Positions 52,893 through 64,000 of a DNA stretch of 64,000 bases are shown piece after piece. Every line of letters begins with the position of its first letter. The first letter of the stretch is position 1. The translations under genes were made by a program, and so were the position numbers. The stretch is from Timema cristinae (Eukaryota; Arthropoda; Insecta; Phasmatodea; Timematidae): the NCBI GenBank assembly GCA_039000515.1, contig JBCFYV010000100.1:55985433-56049432 (forward strand), given 5' to 3'. Under the pieces are notes generated by a model. It saw only the letters and a program-made list of their open reading frames with translations. It did not search any database and was not told the DNA's origin.

Positions 52893-54600
52893 ATAAAACT
52901 ACAAATTCACTTCTCTTACACTCCCACCTAAGTATATAGTTGAATATTATCAGTCGGTAAATTCAAACAATACGAGAAATCGACTAACGTTTTGTCTGAC
53001 GTAATATTAGGAATGAATGGTGACTTGTGCAATTATTCCAATACCCGCTATTATATCTGTTCTAAGTACTGTATTTGCTATGACCTTGGAGGGTCACATT
53101 AAAACAAGTGTCTAGCCACCAATAAACTAGTCTGTCGATATTATATGTTTGAAATCATTCAGTAAATTAATTACCTGTAGTCTTATCCACGTATGGAAAA
53201 AACTTACGTGATTCTTGAAAATATTATGTTACCATTTATTTGTCCCCGATTTTTTTTTTAATCCCCGGAATGTATTTGTCCTCGATTTGTTGGATAAATT
53301 AATGCAATTTAAATGTAAATGGATTATGTAAAAGCGTTTTTAATCAAGTCAGTTTCTAAGAAGCTTAGATATTAAATCTTTGGCAGAAATCCACATCATA
53401 GCCAGCGAGAAGTATTTCGAATTCATTCTGACTTTTTTACTTTCTCTCGACACCTCAGAGAGAAAGTACTGTGATCAACAAAAAATCTAACTAAATATTT
53501 TGATAAATGTCAACGTTTCATGACCCCTGAAGCTAAAAAAAATGGTTTTAGCATTGCCGTCCGTCTGTCTGTCTGACTATACCTTGGCTAGAACCGAAAT
53601 TATTTTACTGATTTGGCTAAAACTAGGTATATGGTATTTATTTTCATGAGGTCTTCCGAGGGGTTTTTCGGAATTAAATATCTAACCCTAAAGTTAAGGG
53701 TATTTTAATGAAGGGCAAAATGAGAAAAAAAAAAATCTTTTTTCTAAAAATCCGCTCGAACTATTTTGATTTAATTTTATATCTAAAACACTGTTTATCA
53801 TTAAAACAAAATGGAAATTCTCATTTTCTCAATAAAATGACTTTAAGGGTACTTTATATGAGGGAAATTTTCCAATTTTCATAATTTTTTTCATAACTAT
53901 TTAAGATACGAAATAACTTAGGATAAAAATATTATTTAAAACCAATAAATTCTGAGCTATAAACAAATATATACATATATAATTTTTAATTCGTGTCTTT
54001 GAAAATGAATTTGATTCTTATGTTCTTTGGTGAACAAAGATCGTTTCTCAATTGTTATGTAACAATGTTCTTAGTTCCTAATGCCATAGAGTAAGTAACA
54101 GTGTATATTTTTTATGATCTTTGGAGTAATGTTTCTACAACACTGTATATACCTATTATTTCGTTTCACAAATCTTACGGGTTTTTAGTAAATGTATATT
54201 TTAAGATAAAAGCAAGAGAAAGTCTATACGGTGCGCCGTACCATTTATTTTTCAGTAACTTTTTGTTTATAACTGTGTTTGAGCTTGTTCATTACTTTCA
54301 TCATGATGGTCACAAAACCTTTTATTACAAAATTCCTGATTTTTTACAGGTTTTCCAGAAAAACTCTTTTTTATCACGGCTTAAACTTTTTACAATTTCT
54401 CTTGTTGAATGGCAATTTTTTTCCGTTCAATACATTTATTAAATATTTAAGCAAACCATCCTAAAGATTAAACTAAAATAATCATTACTATAAGTTATAT
54501 TTCCATTATTGTTTTTGGTATTATTTGTGTGCCTGTATAAATAAATGTGTTTATAAAACAAACACTGTGCAACCATCTCATGTTAATTCTACCATAGCTA
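52893..54600. other. 1.7 kb AT-rich; one short repeat-like block at 53540-53720
   Basis: 53540-53720 has CCGTCCGTCTGTCTGTCTGA followed by ACCGAAATTATTTTACTGAT and CTAAAACTAGGTATATGG, a block type I have seen dispersed in arthropod genomes. A 113-codon plus frame (54101-54442) is rich in Phe/Tyr/Leu as expected of AT-rich DNA and I do not recognise it. Confidence 0.4.
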
Positions 54601-54629
54601 GACGACGTCTGTTAACATCTTGAAAGAGG

Positions 54630-55052
54630 AGAGATAGGATTAGGAATGAAGACGAGATAAGGTCAAGAGTTGGGGTAAAGGGTGTATACGAGATAGTTGA
54701 GGAAGCTAGGATGAGATGGTATGAACACGTAATGTGGATGTTGGAGTACATGAGATAATAGAGGAAGCAAGGGTAAGATGGTATGGGCATGTAATGAGGA
54801 GGTTGGAGTACATGAGATAGTAGAGGAAGCAAGGCTGAGATGGTATGGGCATGTAATGAGGATGTTGGAGTCCAAGAAGATTAACGGATATGAAGTATGT
54901 AGGGAAGAGACCGCAAGGAAGATATGGGAGGAGCAGATAGCACCCAAGTGTGCAAGTGAGAGGAGTATAGTGGAAGAGTGCATTTTAAAAAACCAGACCT
55001 TTTTAGCCACAGGCTGGAAACAGTTCATGATGATGATGATGATGATGATCTA
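54630..55052 (+). pseudogene. LINE ORF2 3' end with a short 62-bp array and (GAT)n tail
   Basis: Frames give RDRIRNEDEI, VYEIVEEARMRWYEHV (54693-54740), then about three further 62-bp units, the last reading EEARLRWYGHVMRMLE in the frame from 54778. Next come ARKIWEEQIA and a WKQF run into (ATG)7. It shows the pre-expansion state of the array at 119-1792. No complete ORF. Confidence 0.8.
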
Positions 55053-55504
55053 GAAACCAAATCTCTCAATTTTGTTTAAAATGTTTAGGTGCATAAACAC
55101 CGACATCTCTTTATTCTCGATTAAGATCCTTCACATTTCTCTGTTTTTCCATTCTGAAGACGTGCCGTATCTTATCACTTTCATATTATTTATATAATAT
55201 ATCGCTACATAGACCTAATTTATTGTCAAAGTCAAATAACTCGAATGTAATAAACATTATTTATTTTGAAAAGAGGAAGTTTCTGGCATTAGCTCGCGTA
55301 TTCTTCCTTTCATTCCAATCTTAATTCCCACCTCACATTTTTTTCTTTCTTAACCACTTAAATGACACAAGTCTGGATAATGTCTTGAAAGGAACTAGGC
55401 TACAAATTGTCAAACCAATCCATATCCCCAAGCCCTTAAAGGTGGGAGTGTGGGGATTGCGAAAAAAAGGGCAGTATTTTGAACTTTATATAGCAAACAT
55501 CTGT
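55053..55504. other. No recognised feature
   Basis: Same as 1937-2388. Confidence 0.45.
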
Positions 55505-55762
55505 GTTCGGCAAAATAAATCAAATATTTCCCTAGTAGAAACTTAGAGTTTAATATCCTTCACGTGGTGATATCAACAGTTGTTGAATATCTGTCAGGAG
55601 GATAGCGGAATTAGATGAGAAACTTTTTAGATGAAGAGAAAAACTGTCATTAAATTCTAGGACACCATCAACAAATATTCAACAACTGTTGATATCGCCA
55701 CGCGAAGAAAATTAAATTACATTTCTACTAGAGAAATATTTTTTTCATACCTATTTTTTAAA
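55505..55762. mobile_element. Palindromic MITE (duplicate of 2389)
   Basis: GATATCAACAGTTGTTGAAT against ATTCAACAACTGTTGATATC with outer TIRs, as in the left copy. One A/G difference in the right arm (CAACAAATATT). Confidence 0.85.
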
Positions 55763-56324
55763 AAAAGTGTTTGTTATGAAAAATTGCACAAAACACGGAC
55801 CAAAACTCTCCTTCTCCACCTTAAAGACACATTCCACATAGCTTTGTCTAATGGAATGTTTCCCTGGCACCCTCTTAAAGAGGTCAAAGGAAATAAGAGG
55901 GGGTGGAGGAGTGTGGTAATATCATCCCTAACACGAGGGGTTGGAGAACTTAACAGCGCTTACAAGCTTTGAAAGTTATGAAAACATGCACTTGAACTTA
56001 AGATGTAGTCTAGACTAGATGTTTATGGCGTCTTTTTCTTATCTGGTCGAGAGGCATCTATATAGTCTCTCAGCGCCTCCCTCCCCCTCCCCCTTCTCTA
56101 CATTACATACCATTACCCAACGCGACTTGACATCGGGACCAAGTACGTCATAAATACAGGTGGACACTGAGGGGATGAACCTCTAGTCCATGGTCGGTAT
56201 GAAAAGGGCTCAAGTCCAACTTTCATTTTGTAAGGACCTATATAACTTTTAAAATAAAACACAAATTATTTAGAAAGATACAGGAGAAAAAGGGGAGATT
56301 AGTCCGATTTTAACTCAAATTGAG
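55763..56324. other. 62-codon frame 55784-55972, product unknown
   Basis: Frame MHKTRTKTLLLHLKDTF... has no domain I recognise; the left copy has it broken by a one-base change. Not supported as a gene. Confidence 0.35.
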
Positions 56325-56582
56325 TTAGTGCTACTATCTGTTAGACAATCATGAGATCTTTCTAATACACTTTATATTGTGGTGAAAAGAGATGTCATAT
56401 TTAAATTAAGCTAGTGCTGCTATCTGTTAGACAATCATGGAATATTTCTAATACACTTTATATTATGGTGAAAAGATATGTTATATTTAAATAAAGTTAG
56501 TGCTGCCATCTGTTAGACAATCATGAGGACCTTTCTAATACACTTTAGATTATGCCTAAAAGAGTATTTGTTATATTTTAAA
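56325..56582. repeat. About three copies of an ~85-bp tandem repeat (duplicate of 3201)
   Basis: GTTAGTGCTACTATCTGTTA and two later variants, spaced about 86 bp. Confidence 0.9.
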
Positions 56583-56771
56583 TGTTTTTTTTTTTAAAGT
56601 ATTTGCTGGGCTCCGTATGAGGTCTGAGGTATAAAGTTGTTGTCCTTGAAAATGTGTGTAATGTGACTTACCCTTATTCTCTTGTACCCTTAATATTTAT
56701 CACAACTTATTAAGGTGGGACGTAGTGAACGCGAGTCTAGTTCATTTGTGGCTTTTATTCTTAAAAAAAAA

Positions 56772-56905
56772 TCGTACCAAATAAAAAAATATTACTTCAT
56801 TAGATACGTTTTATTCAACAAGTGTATATATCACCAATTGAGTTAAAATTGAACTCTTTTATATATTTTGCTGGAGCAATATTTGATTCATTTGGTAAGA
56901 AAATA
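56772..56905. mobile_element. Short MITE derivative (duplicate of 3649)
   Basis: ACCAAATAAAAAAATATTAC and CAATATTTGATTCATTTGGT as inverted ends. Confidence 0.5.
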
Positions 56906-57459
56906 TTTTGTCATTAAAAAACTTCAAAAACATTGACCTTAATTTGCTTCATTTCTCCAGCTCAAGAAACTAGACGTACACGATTGTTACTCTAGAGTTC
57001 GCAGTTGAAAGCATGTTAAATTATATCTCAGAGCCGATCCTGTCTACAGGTAAGTGAAGTCGACATCCTAATCATCCACAAGGCGACTACCACCACAAGG
57101 GGGGGGGGGGGGGGGTGAAGGAAAAACACGTATAAGGGGACGGCCAGACTGGAGCGAGCGACTAAAATAGAAAATAGAAACACACGGGTTGTAATGAGAG
57201 GTGGCCAAACTGGAGCGAGCGCTCGAGCCGGAACAGTCTAGTTTACAGGCGCTAGGCAATATTATTGTATGTTGGTTCATTGAGTGCTAGGAAAACTTCT
57301 CAGTTTGATATTTTTATTATTGTCGATAGGTTTAGCACACTTGCTATAACATTCTAATTTAATTGGTTTAAAATCATAAACCATATATTTATATGTATGT
57401 TAAAACTGATGTGTTAAAATACGTCAATATTGTAATCAAAGTAGGCCTTTACAAATAAG
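56906..57459. other. No recognised feature; G-run at 57100-57114
   Basis: Same as 3777-4335. Confidence 0.4.
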
Positions 57460-57598
57460 AATCATCATTAGCGTGGAGAGAGGGTTGAGAAAAACCACAA
57501 CAATAAATCACTTGTCAAAAACCAGCCTCAGTTCCCTGAGACAAGATTCGAACCTTTGCCTCCTCGTCAGCAACTATCGAGAGCTAGCTGCTATCATG
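57460..57598 (-). mobile_element. SINE-B fragment (duplicate of 4340)
   Basis: ACAAGATTCGAACCTTTGCC at 57541 is the reverse B box. The 110-codon plus frame from 57473 crosses this and the following repeat and is an artefact. Confidence 0.55.
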
Positions 57599-57675
57599 CG
57601 CTCGCTCGCCAGTCTGGCCGACCAGTCGCTTGTCAGTCTGGCCACCCAGTCGCCCGCTCGCTTGTCAGTCTGGCC
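57599..57675. repeat. Imperfect 'GTCAGTCTGGCC' repeat (duplicate of 4480)
   Basis: One unit shorter than in the left copy. Confidence 0.6.
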
Positions 57676-57761
57676 GAACCCTAACATTAAAACAGAGCAC
57701 AAATCGGCTGAATCGAGCTGCGTTGTGTGTTGGATCTTTAGGGTTGTTAGGTCCTTCGAAC

Positions 57762-58018
57762 CCACTTTGGTGGCCGCATGGTCTAAGGCGCTACTCTCGC
57801 TGTAGACTAGACTTCCGACGACGGGGAGATCAAGGTTCGAATCTTAGTCAAGTGAAATGAGGATGAGTTTTTTTACAAAGATTGTTTTCCTCTGTCCCTT
57901 CCTGAAAATGTGGGTGCACTTCCTCTAAATATAACAATCATAATACCTAAAACCACTATCGTAATTATTACATAAGCGTATTACCCGAATGGGTAGCAGG
58001 ACGGGATGCTGTGTTTCC
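57762..58018 (+). mobile_element. SINE-B (duplicate of 4648)
   Basis: B box AAGGTTCGAATCTTA near 57832; tail GCGTATTACCCGAATGGGTA. Confidence 0.85.
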
Positions 58019-58179
58019 TGTAAAGAAGCGACTGGCGATCAACCCAAGCGCGCGTCATTTTCGTAAAGTACAGATAGTTCCTCAGTTTTAAGCATTCCCC
58101 CCCCCCCCCCCTTTTATTTCATTTTTCGTTTTTTTTTATTGTTATTTGTTACCTCATGAATTTTTTTTTTTTTTTAGAA

Positions 58180-58408
58180 TCGCATCTTAATCTACTAACG
58201 TTTGGTTAATATACTAATGTACTCATAATTACGTTAATGGTTTTAGGGATTTGGAAGGTTATATTTATAGGAAGTGTATGCATATTTACGTGGAGGAAGA
58301 GTGTAAAATCATTTGGGATTAATCCCCCCCCCCCTCCCTTTCCCCTCAACACACGCGACCAAGATTCGAACCTCTATTCTCCCCGTCTTCAGCAGTCTAG
58401 TCTACTGC
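58180..58408 (-). mobile_element. SINE-B (duplicate of 5060)
   Basis: Reverse B box AAGATTCGAACCTC near 58363; head CAGCAGTCTAGTCTACTGCG. Confidence 0.8.
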
Positions 58409-58409
58409 G

Positions 58410-58650
58410 ATACTAGTGTTGAAGGATGGATTCAAACTGGCAAAAGGAGTGCAACCATTTTAACCTGGAGGTTGAACGTCTGGTATATTATTCATCTGTG
58501 TCCAAGGTCTATTCAACGTCCCGGTCGGGTGGTATTCAGGTATCGACGAACACTCCGGCGGAAGTTACCAGGCAAGAACTTTATGCCGTCCTCCCTTCGT
58601 CCATTCTCAGTTAGCGTCGATATGGCCAAAGCAGCAGTTTACGACTGACA
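58410..58650. repeat. ~220-bp direct repeat, copy 1 (duplicate of 5293)
   Basis: Begins GTGTTGAAGGATGGATTCAA; the second copy is at 59333. Confidence 0.85.
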
Positions 58651-58954
58651 GTAAAGTAAATCATAGTGACTTTAACTAGCCCTTTCTAATAAAACTGTAA
58701 GTACCAAAGGTGTTCATTTTATCGGAACAGACTGTGTTTGTAATACTCTGGACACACCCTTGGCATAGAGGTTGTCTTGACAGTAATTAGTGGTTGTGTT
58801 AATGAGATGGTGTGCCCTCAGGGAGGCTTAGTACTACTAGTATGAAAGAAAAAAAAGAGAACCACCAAGGAGAAAGGGAGTGTCTGGAGGAATGTGGCCT
58901 ACACCTTCTAACCCTCCTCAGTGGCTGTAGGATGTCTGATATGGAGACCCTGGG
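58651..58954. other. No recognised feature
   Basis: Same as 5536-5833. Confidence 0.4.
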
Positions 58955-59092
58955 ATCTTTGTCTTCAATATACTCCGAGTTAGTTGTCTGCAATAGCCTT
59001 GGATTCGTTGTCTGCAATACACTCCGAGTTAGTTGTCTGCAATTGCCCTTGGATTCGTTGTCTGTAATATACTCCGAGTTAGTTGTTCTGGT
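58955..59092. repeat. 50-bp tandem repeat, about 2.7 units
   Basis: Same unit as 5834 but about two units fewer. The 165-codon plus frame from 58812 runs through it and is open because of the repeat. Confidence 0.9.
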
Positions 59093-59332
59093 GTGTAGTT
59101 GTCGAAAACAATATATAGATGTTATGAAAACATCAAACATCGATGCTCATCCTTATCGGGGAGGCAGAGCAACATTGTTAAATCCTCTTGTCCGGCACGG
59201 CCACAGACAAGAAAGAAACAGACTCTCAACCTTACGGGGGTTTTGCTGCGCTCCTTTTGTCAGCTTGAGGCCTTCAACACTGGGCTTCGCTAGTGTCACT
59301 GCTGGGTGATGATAGGACTAACCGCAGCTATC

Positions 59333-59545
59333 CTAGTGTTGAAGGATGGATTCAAACTGGCAAAAGGAGTGCAAACATTTTAACCTGGAGGTTGAATGTC
59401 TGGTATATTATTCGTCTGTGTCCAAGGTCTATTCAAACGTCCCGGTCGGGTGGTATTCAGGTATCGACAAACACTCAGCGGAAGTTACCCAGGCAAGAAC
59501 TTTATGCCATTCTCCTCCGTTAATTCTCAGTTAGCGTCAACAGCA
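59333..59545. repeat. ~220-bp direct repeat, copy 2 (duplicate of 6306)
   Basis: Same unit, with one- and two-base losses (AACACTCAGCGG, TCTCCTCCG) relative to the left copy. Confidence 0.85.
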
Positions 59546-59610
59546 CTCTCACTACAGGTCTTCTGTTTGCAACATTACTTTTGAATAGTCCTGTATGTAT
59601 ACTCACGTCC

Positions 59611-59900
59611 GGTGAACTTGTGGTTTAGGGAGGTAAGGTATTCAGACCTCTGTGCTGGGGTCAGGGGTTCAATCCTCTGTCCCGGCACATGACTTATCTG
59701 ATTACCAAACCCTTCCTTCACCTCTGACAAGACGTGTATTAATCACAACTTGTGAATGTGTGGAATGCCAGGCCTCCACCGTGGTTCGGATCCCACGTTA
59801 AACTGTAGGTCCTCCATTTCATCTCACAATCATCCTACCATTACACAATAGCGTAAGTGCGTATAACCCGAACGGGTAGTAAGACGCTGTGATAATAATA
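59611..59900 (+). mobile_element. SINE-A (duplicate of 6583)
   Basis: B box GGGGTTCAATCCTCTG near 59665; tail CGTATAACCCGAACGGGTAG, better preserved than in the left copy. Confidence 0.92.
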
Positions 59901-59904
59901 TACT

Positions 59905-60150
59905 AGCGTCAGTGTCCGCGTGGTTTAACGCACTATTCTCGCAGTTATACTAGACTGCCGAAGACGGGGAGATCGAAGTTCGAATCTCGGTTGTGTGTAT
60001 TGAAGGTGGTTTTCCAAAATTGTTTTCCACGCAAATTCGGGTACACTTCCTCTAAATATAACCTTCCAAATCACTTAAACCATTAGCGTAATTAGTACAT
60101 AAGTGTATAACTCAAACGGGTAGTAAGACGTGGTGCTAAAAAAAATATTA
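59905..60150 (+). mobile_element. SINE-B (duplicate of 6884)
   Basis: B box AAGTTCGAATCTCGG near 59977; tail GTGTATAACTCAAACGGGTA. Confidence 0.9.
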
Positions 60151-60544
60151 TATTTAGTTTTAAAAAAAAAGCTTATATTTTGAGTGTCACTATGAATGTT
60201 TCTTCTTCCAAAAAGTCCTTAAGTTAATCAGTTGAGTAAGAACGACCTTGTACTCTCGCATTCGCTGACCATGACCTAGGACTATGGTTCCAGCAAAACT
60301 GTTGCGTGCGTCGTTCGTTTGTTTTATTTGTGTCACAAACAGTTGACTGAATTAGAGCAGTAATATTTTCATAATATGTTATATTTCCTTGAGTTCTTCA
60401 CGGTCGGAATTCGTGAAAATAACAAAGAGATTTTTTTTTAAATAGTGACATTACTTAATTGGCGAAAGAAGTATGCGTATTTGTGTGTTTTTATTGCTGA
60501 GAGTTTGGCCCTACAATTCAACACACGTTAGAATAATTACCACT
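60151..60544. other. No recognised feature
   Basis: Same as 7126-7520. Confidence 0.4.
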
Positions 60545-60820
60545 ATTATTATCAGCACCGCGTCTTACTACCCGTTCGGGTTATACGCACGCTAATGTGT
60601 AATAGTAGGTGATTGTGAAATGAAATGAAGGACCTACAGTTTTAACGTGGAATCCGAACCACGGTGGAGGCCTGGCATTCCACACATTCACAAGATGTCT
60701 TGTCAGAGGTGAAGGAAGGGTTTGGTAATCAGATAAATCTGTGCCGGGACCGAGGATTGAAACCCGGACCTCCAGTACAGAAGTCTGACACCTTACCCCT
60801 AGATCAACAGGTCACCCTAA
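60545..60820 (-). mobile_element. SINE-A (duplicate of 7522)
   Basis: CAGCACCGCGTCTTACTACC to CAACAGGTCACCC; all segments present. Confidence 0.9.
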
Positions 60821-60937
60821 CACACGTTAGGGTTATTCATATATTTATACTAATGGAGTAAGAATGGGAAGGTAGAATTTAGAAGAAATGTATCTGTGTA
60901 TTTGCGTGAAGGCATTTAGTTTGAATATTTAAATATA

Positions 60938-61262
60938 CACATGAAAAATTATCTATTTCGTCATCCCGCAATAGGACCATACAGACCAACCAGCCACCGC
61001 CTGTTGGCGAAGATAGTGCCAACTTATGCAGGTAGAGGGTGTGATGTGGTCAGTAAAACGAACCCTCCAGCCGTTGATCTCAGTTTTCTAGACCGGAGCC
61101 GCTACCTATCCATTCAAGTATCTCCTCATTTTGTCCTCACGAGGCTGAGTTGACCTCGTCCCAGACCCACAGCATCATAGGAAAATATGGAAGTGCCGGG
61201 GATCGAACCCGGGACCTCTCGATCTGTAGCCAGGAACTCTGATCACTAGGTCACAGAGGGGT
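60938..61262 (-). mobile_element. SINE-C (duplicate of 7915)
   Basis: Reverse B box GGGGATCGAACCCGGGACC near 61200; the A-box region reads TGACCTAGTGATCAGAG on the minus strand (one change from the left copy). Confidence 0.75.
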
Positions 61263-61339
61263 ATTTAAATATAAACATATAAATAATCAATATGTTTAAG
61301 TAATAATTTTAGCGTATAAATTCAACTGTCGAGAAAGAA

Positions 61340-61465
61340 GGAAAAATCTATGAGTGAAAAACCACTCACAGTACACCCGACCGGAATTAGAACCCCGACC
61401 TCTAAGTCATCGACAGTACAGTCTATTGCGAGAGTGACGTCTTAGACAATCGACCACCGAGGCGG
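61340..61465 (-). mobile_element. SINE-B head fragment (duplicate of 8320)
   Basis: Same truncated head, ending GACCACCGAGGCGGG. Confidence 0.6.
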
Positions 61466-61471
61466 GATATT

Positions 61472-61692
61472 TTTTTTAGCACCACGTCTTACTACCCATT
61501 CGGGTTATCCGCTTAAGTACTAATTACGCCAATGGTTTAGGAATTGGAAAAGTTGAATATCGAAGAAGTGAACCCGCATTTGCGTGGAGAGATAGTGGAA
61601 AATAATATAGGAAAAACCACCCAAATTCACCCAAATGAGATTCGAACCTCGATCTCTCCGTCCTAGGCAGTCCAATTCAACACGAAACTAAC
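61472..61692 (-). mobile_element. SINE-B (duplicate of 8450)
   Basis: TTAGCACCACGTCTTACTAC tail; GAGATTCGAACCTCGATC reverse B box near 61637. Confidence 0.85.
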
Positions 61693-63342
61693 AAATATAA
61701 AACACACAATACAGGAATTTGTTATGTAAAACTGGTTGTGTTTTTCTACGATGATGGTGTTTCTAGTTCGTGTTTAAAATAAATAAACACCTGTTTCTAG
61801 AAACTGTGATTTAAAATCAATAGTAGTAATATTTATCCGTGTGTTTGTAAAAGTAAAACAACGAATAGTGAGAGCACGACACAAAATACTAGGTTTGTTA
61901 TTTGTTTGTATAACAAATAGTCCCCAGCACACACAGTTTCTAAATAAAGGTGACCGCTGTTTTGACTAAACTTTAACCAAGTGTCGCAACGACGACCTTA
62001 AAACTTCTCCGGCGCTAAACATAATCAGCTTTTACGAATTCGTAATATTTGTACAATTAAACGCTGATGCGCGGTTTGTTAAATCGTTAGATTGTTTAAA
62101 TCGGTGTTGTGGAGTTTTTTTTCGTGGTGTTGTTTGCACTACGTCCTAATGTCCTACTGTATTATAGTTAATTTGGCCACAAACATTTTTTTTATATAAA
62201 AACTATAAAAATACATACCTTAAGGCGGCCGTCTCGGCCAGCGAGAAAGTATCAATCGCTGTCAGGCTACACGGCTTAAAAATACAATGGTCTGTGTCGT
62301 TTTCTGCAACCACTTATCTAATTTACCTACGCTCATATTTCCTTTCATCCTTCACCTACAACCAACCTTTGTCATGCTGATAAAAGAGGGGAGAACGAAA
62401 CCTATGAAACGTCATACCTCAAAGTAAAAAGGAAAGCTCGCTGTGAGTTCTCATGATCTTAACATTTTCTGTTGTGAGCCTATCAAAAAATTACTGTATT
62501 TATTATAGGAAGGCTAAATCTAGAGCCCTTTTCTCATAGCTCCACAAATATAGTCAAAAGTCGTTGAAAATGAGCTGATGTCACATTTTCACACATTTGT
62601 TTCCTATTTATAAAACTCAAATTTAGGGTTGTTAAGAGAAAAGAGTCTTGTTGGAATCTCTCGAATTTATTTTGTTGTGAACTATATTTTGAAATAACGC
62701 ATTGTAGAATTAAATATTGCGTTTAAGCTGAGCGTCTACGAGACAATTTCTCGCTTACCAAGGCGACCATTTTAAGGCTACTAGCCCTTTTCATTTGGCG
62801 TGGAAATGCAGAGCCGTGGGAACAAACGGTTATCTTCAAGAAGTTTTATTGTTTGCAATTTTCTTTTCGGAAATGGTTTGTTCAAGAATAGAAGCATGTT
62901 GATTAAGTTATACTTTTTATATACACACCTCCTTTACCATTTTAACAGTGATCAAATATCGATACAATTTACATTTTTCCAATAGAAAACTGCCGGCTTC
63001 ATAACAAAAAATAAGAAAATGTAACCATTAATAAACATCGATATATTATCTTAGAAGGGGTGTTGAAAATATTAACATAAAAATTTCACTCATTCTCGAG
63101 AAAACTGATGTTTCCAAACTTAAGATTATTCCGCAAGACCTGTCTGGTAGCTAGCGCCATCTACGGTTTACGTGATCCATTTGTTCTTGTTGGCGCGGAA
63201 GGATACTTTGGTCGGTTATGAAGCCACGCCATCCCTTTCACCCTCCCGCCCACCATCTCGCAAAATAGTTTTTAGACTTGCACTCGACACGGCCAAGGGC
63301 CTTAACTTGCTCTACATGCCCCCCGCCATAGGAAATATATAT
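61693..63342. other. 1.65 kb without identified feature (duplicate of 8669)
   Basis: As in the left copy; small substitutions only (for example CGGCCAGCG against CGGTCAGCG). Confidence 0.4.
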
Positions 63343-63623
63343 TATTTATTATTATTAGCACCGCGTCTTACTACCCATTCGGGTTATACGCACTTACACT
63401 AATGTGTAATGGTAGGGTGATTGTGAGATGAAATGGAGGACCTACAGTTTAACGTGGAATCCGAACCACGGTAGAGGCCTGGCATTCCACACATTCACAA
63501 GATGTCTTGTCAGAGGTGAAGGAAGGGTTTGGCAATCAGATAAATCTGTGTCGGGACCGAGGATTGAACCCGGCCGCCAGCATAGAAGTCTGACACCTTA
63601 CCCCTAGACCACCAGGTCACCCA
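63343..63623 (-). mobile_element. SINE-A (duplicate of 10318)
   Basis: TTAGCACCGCGTCTTACTAC to CCACCAGGTCACCC. The (ATT)n run is much shorter than in the left copy. Confidence 0.92.
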
Positions 63624-64000
63624 TAGGAAATATAAAACAGTTGAAGAGAGAACTGCGAGAATATTGTGGAGAACACAAGTATGTGGATATCTAGGCGCTG
63701 TAGTAGGTGGAGACCTTAGCTTCTTCCTCTTAAAGAAAAGGGGAGCAAGTTAATTCCCATGTTCCGACCAAAGGAACTGTTTTTATCAACAGCTCGCTAA
63801 GAACAGACCTCCCTTATGTTTTCCATTGCCGAGATTTCACTCGAGAGCGCCATAATAAACACCCAGAGTTGTTCGTTCTCACATTTAAAATCATAAAATG
63901 TTACTGATAAGCGTCTACAAGGTGTTCAAAACGAATTAAAGGGTGTTCAACCTGTATAAGATGTCAGGGTCAGTAATGTGAAATACCCGGTTATTTATTT
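63624..64000. other. No recognised feature; end of window inside the duplication
   Basis: Matches 10611-10988. Confidence 0.45.

Larger units (their letters stand above)
54630..64000. repeat. Right copy of the ~9.4-kb direct duplication
   Basis: Starts at AGAGATAGGATTAGGAATGA, equal to position 1, and runs to the window end, equal to 10988. Feature order is the same as in the left copy. The true left edge may lie a little before 54630, because the left copy is cut at position 1. Confidence 0.95.

Noticed and set aside
54101..54442. 113-codon protein gene
   Set aside because: Composition (Phe/Tyr/Leu) is that of AT-rich random DNA, and the adjacent frame in another phase is also open.
58812..59309. 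165-codon plus frame
   Set aside because: Crosses the 50-bp tandem repeat; the left duplicate has different, shorter frames at the same place, so the frame is not conserved.

Overview
This window is eukaryotic, repeat-saturated, AT-rich intergenic DNA from an invertebrate draft assembly. I found no intact protein-coding gene, rRNA, functional tRNA or CRISPR array. The evidence for a eukaryote is: dozens of tRNA-headed SINEs with RNA polymerase III A/B boxes and trinucleotide tails, decayed LINE reverse-transcriptase 3' ends, TIR-bearing MITEs, at least nine minisatellite arrays and a 100-N scaffold gap. The junk reading frames of the SINEs resemble 'hypothetical proteins' I remember from Timema stick-insect drafts. 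An insect, possibly a phasmid, is therefore my best guess, but it rests on memory and not on proof.

Layout. 1-10,988 is the left copy of a direct duplication whose right copy is 54,630-64,000 (both truncated by the window ends). Each copy holds a LINE 3' end, a palindromic MITE, a ~85-bp triplicate, a 50-bp tandem repeat and about ten SINEs. The left copy has a LINE-derived 62-bp unit amplified to ~27 copies, where the right copy has about four. 11-18 kb holds SINEs, another LINE tail with (GAT)n, a mariner-type MITE and an ~880-bp foldback element. 18.0-19.6 kb is a 51-bp array apparently seeded from such a foldback end. 20-22 kb is a nest of SINEs and MITEs. 22.7-25.8 kb has a 48-bp and a 68-bp array. 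The gap lies at 27,117-27,216. 27.4-34.6 kb has four more tandem arrays, two LINE remnants (one split by an 832-bp hAT-like insertion), a second hAT-like element and a second mariner-type MITE. 35-54 kb carries more SINEs, MITEs and two noisy arrays. About 38-52 kb looks like unpolished long-read consensus, with many one-base indels and stretched homopolymers.

Nothing here acts as a pathway. The parts are linked by transposition mechanics. Two SINE families with unrelated bodies share one 3' tail, implying one LINE partner, and transposon fragments have become the units of local satellites. Boundaries of most repeats are estimates (about +/-10-30 bp) made by eye.
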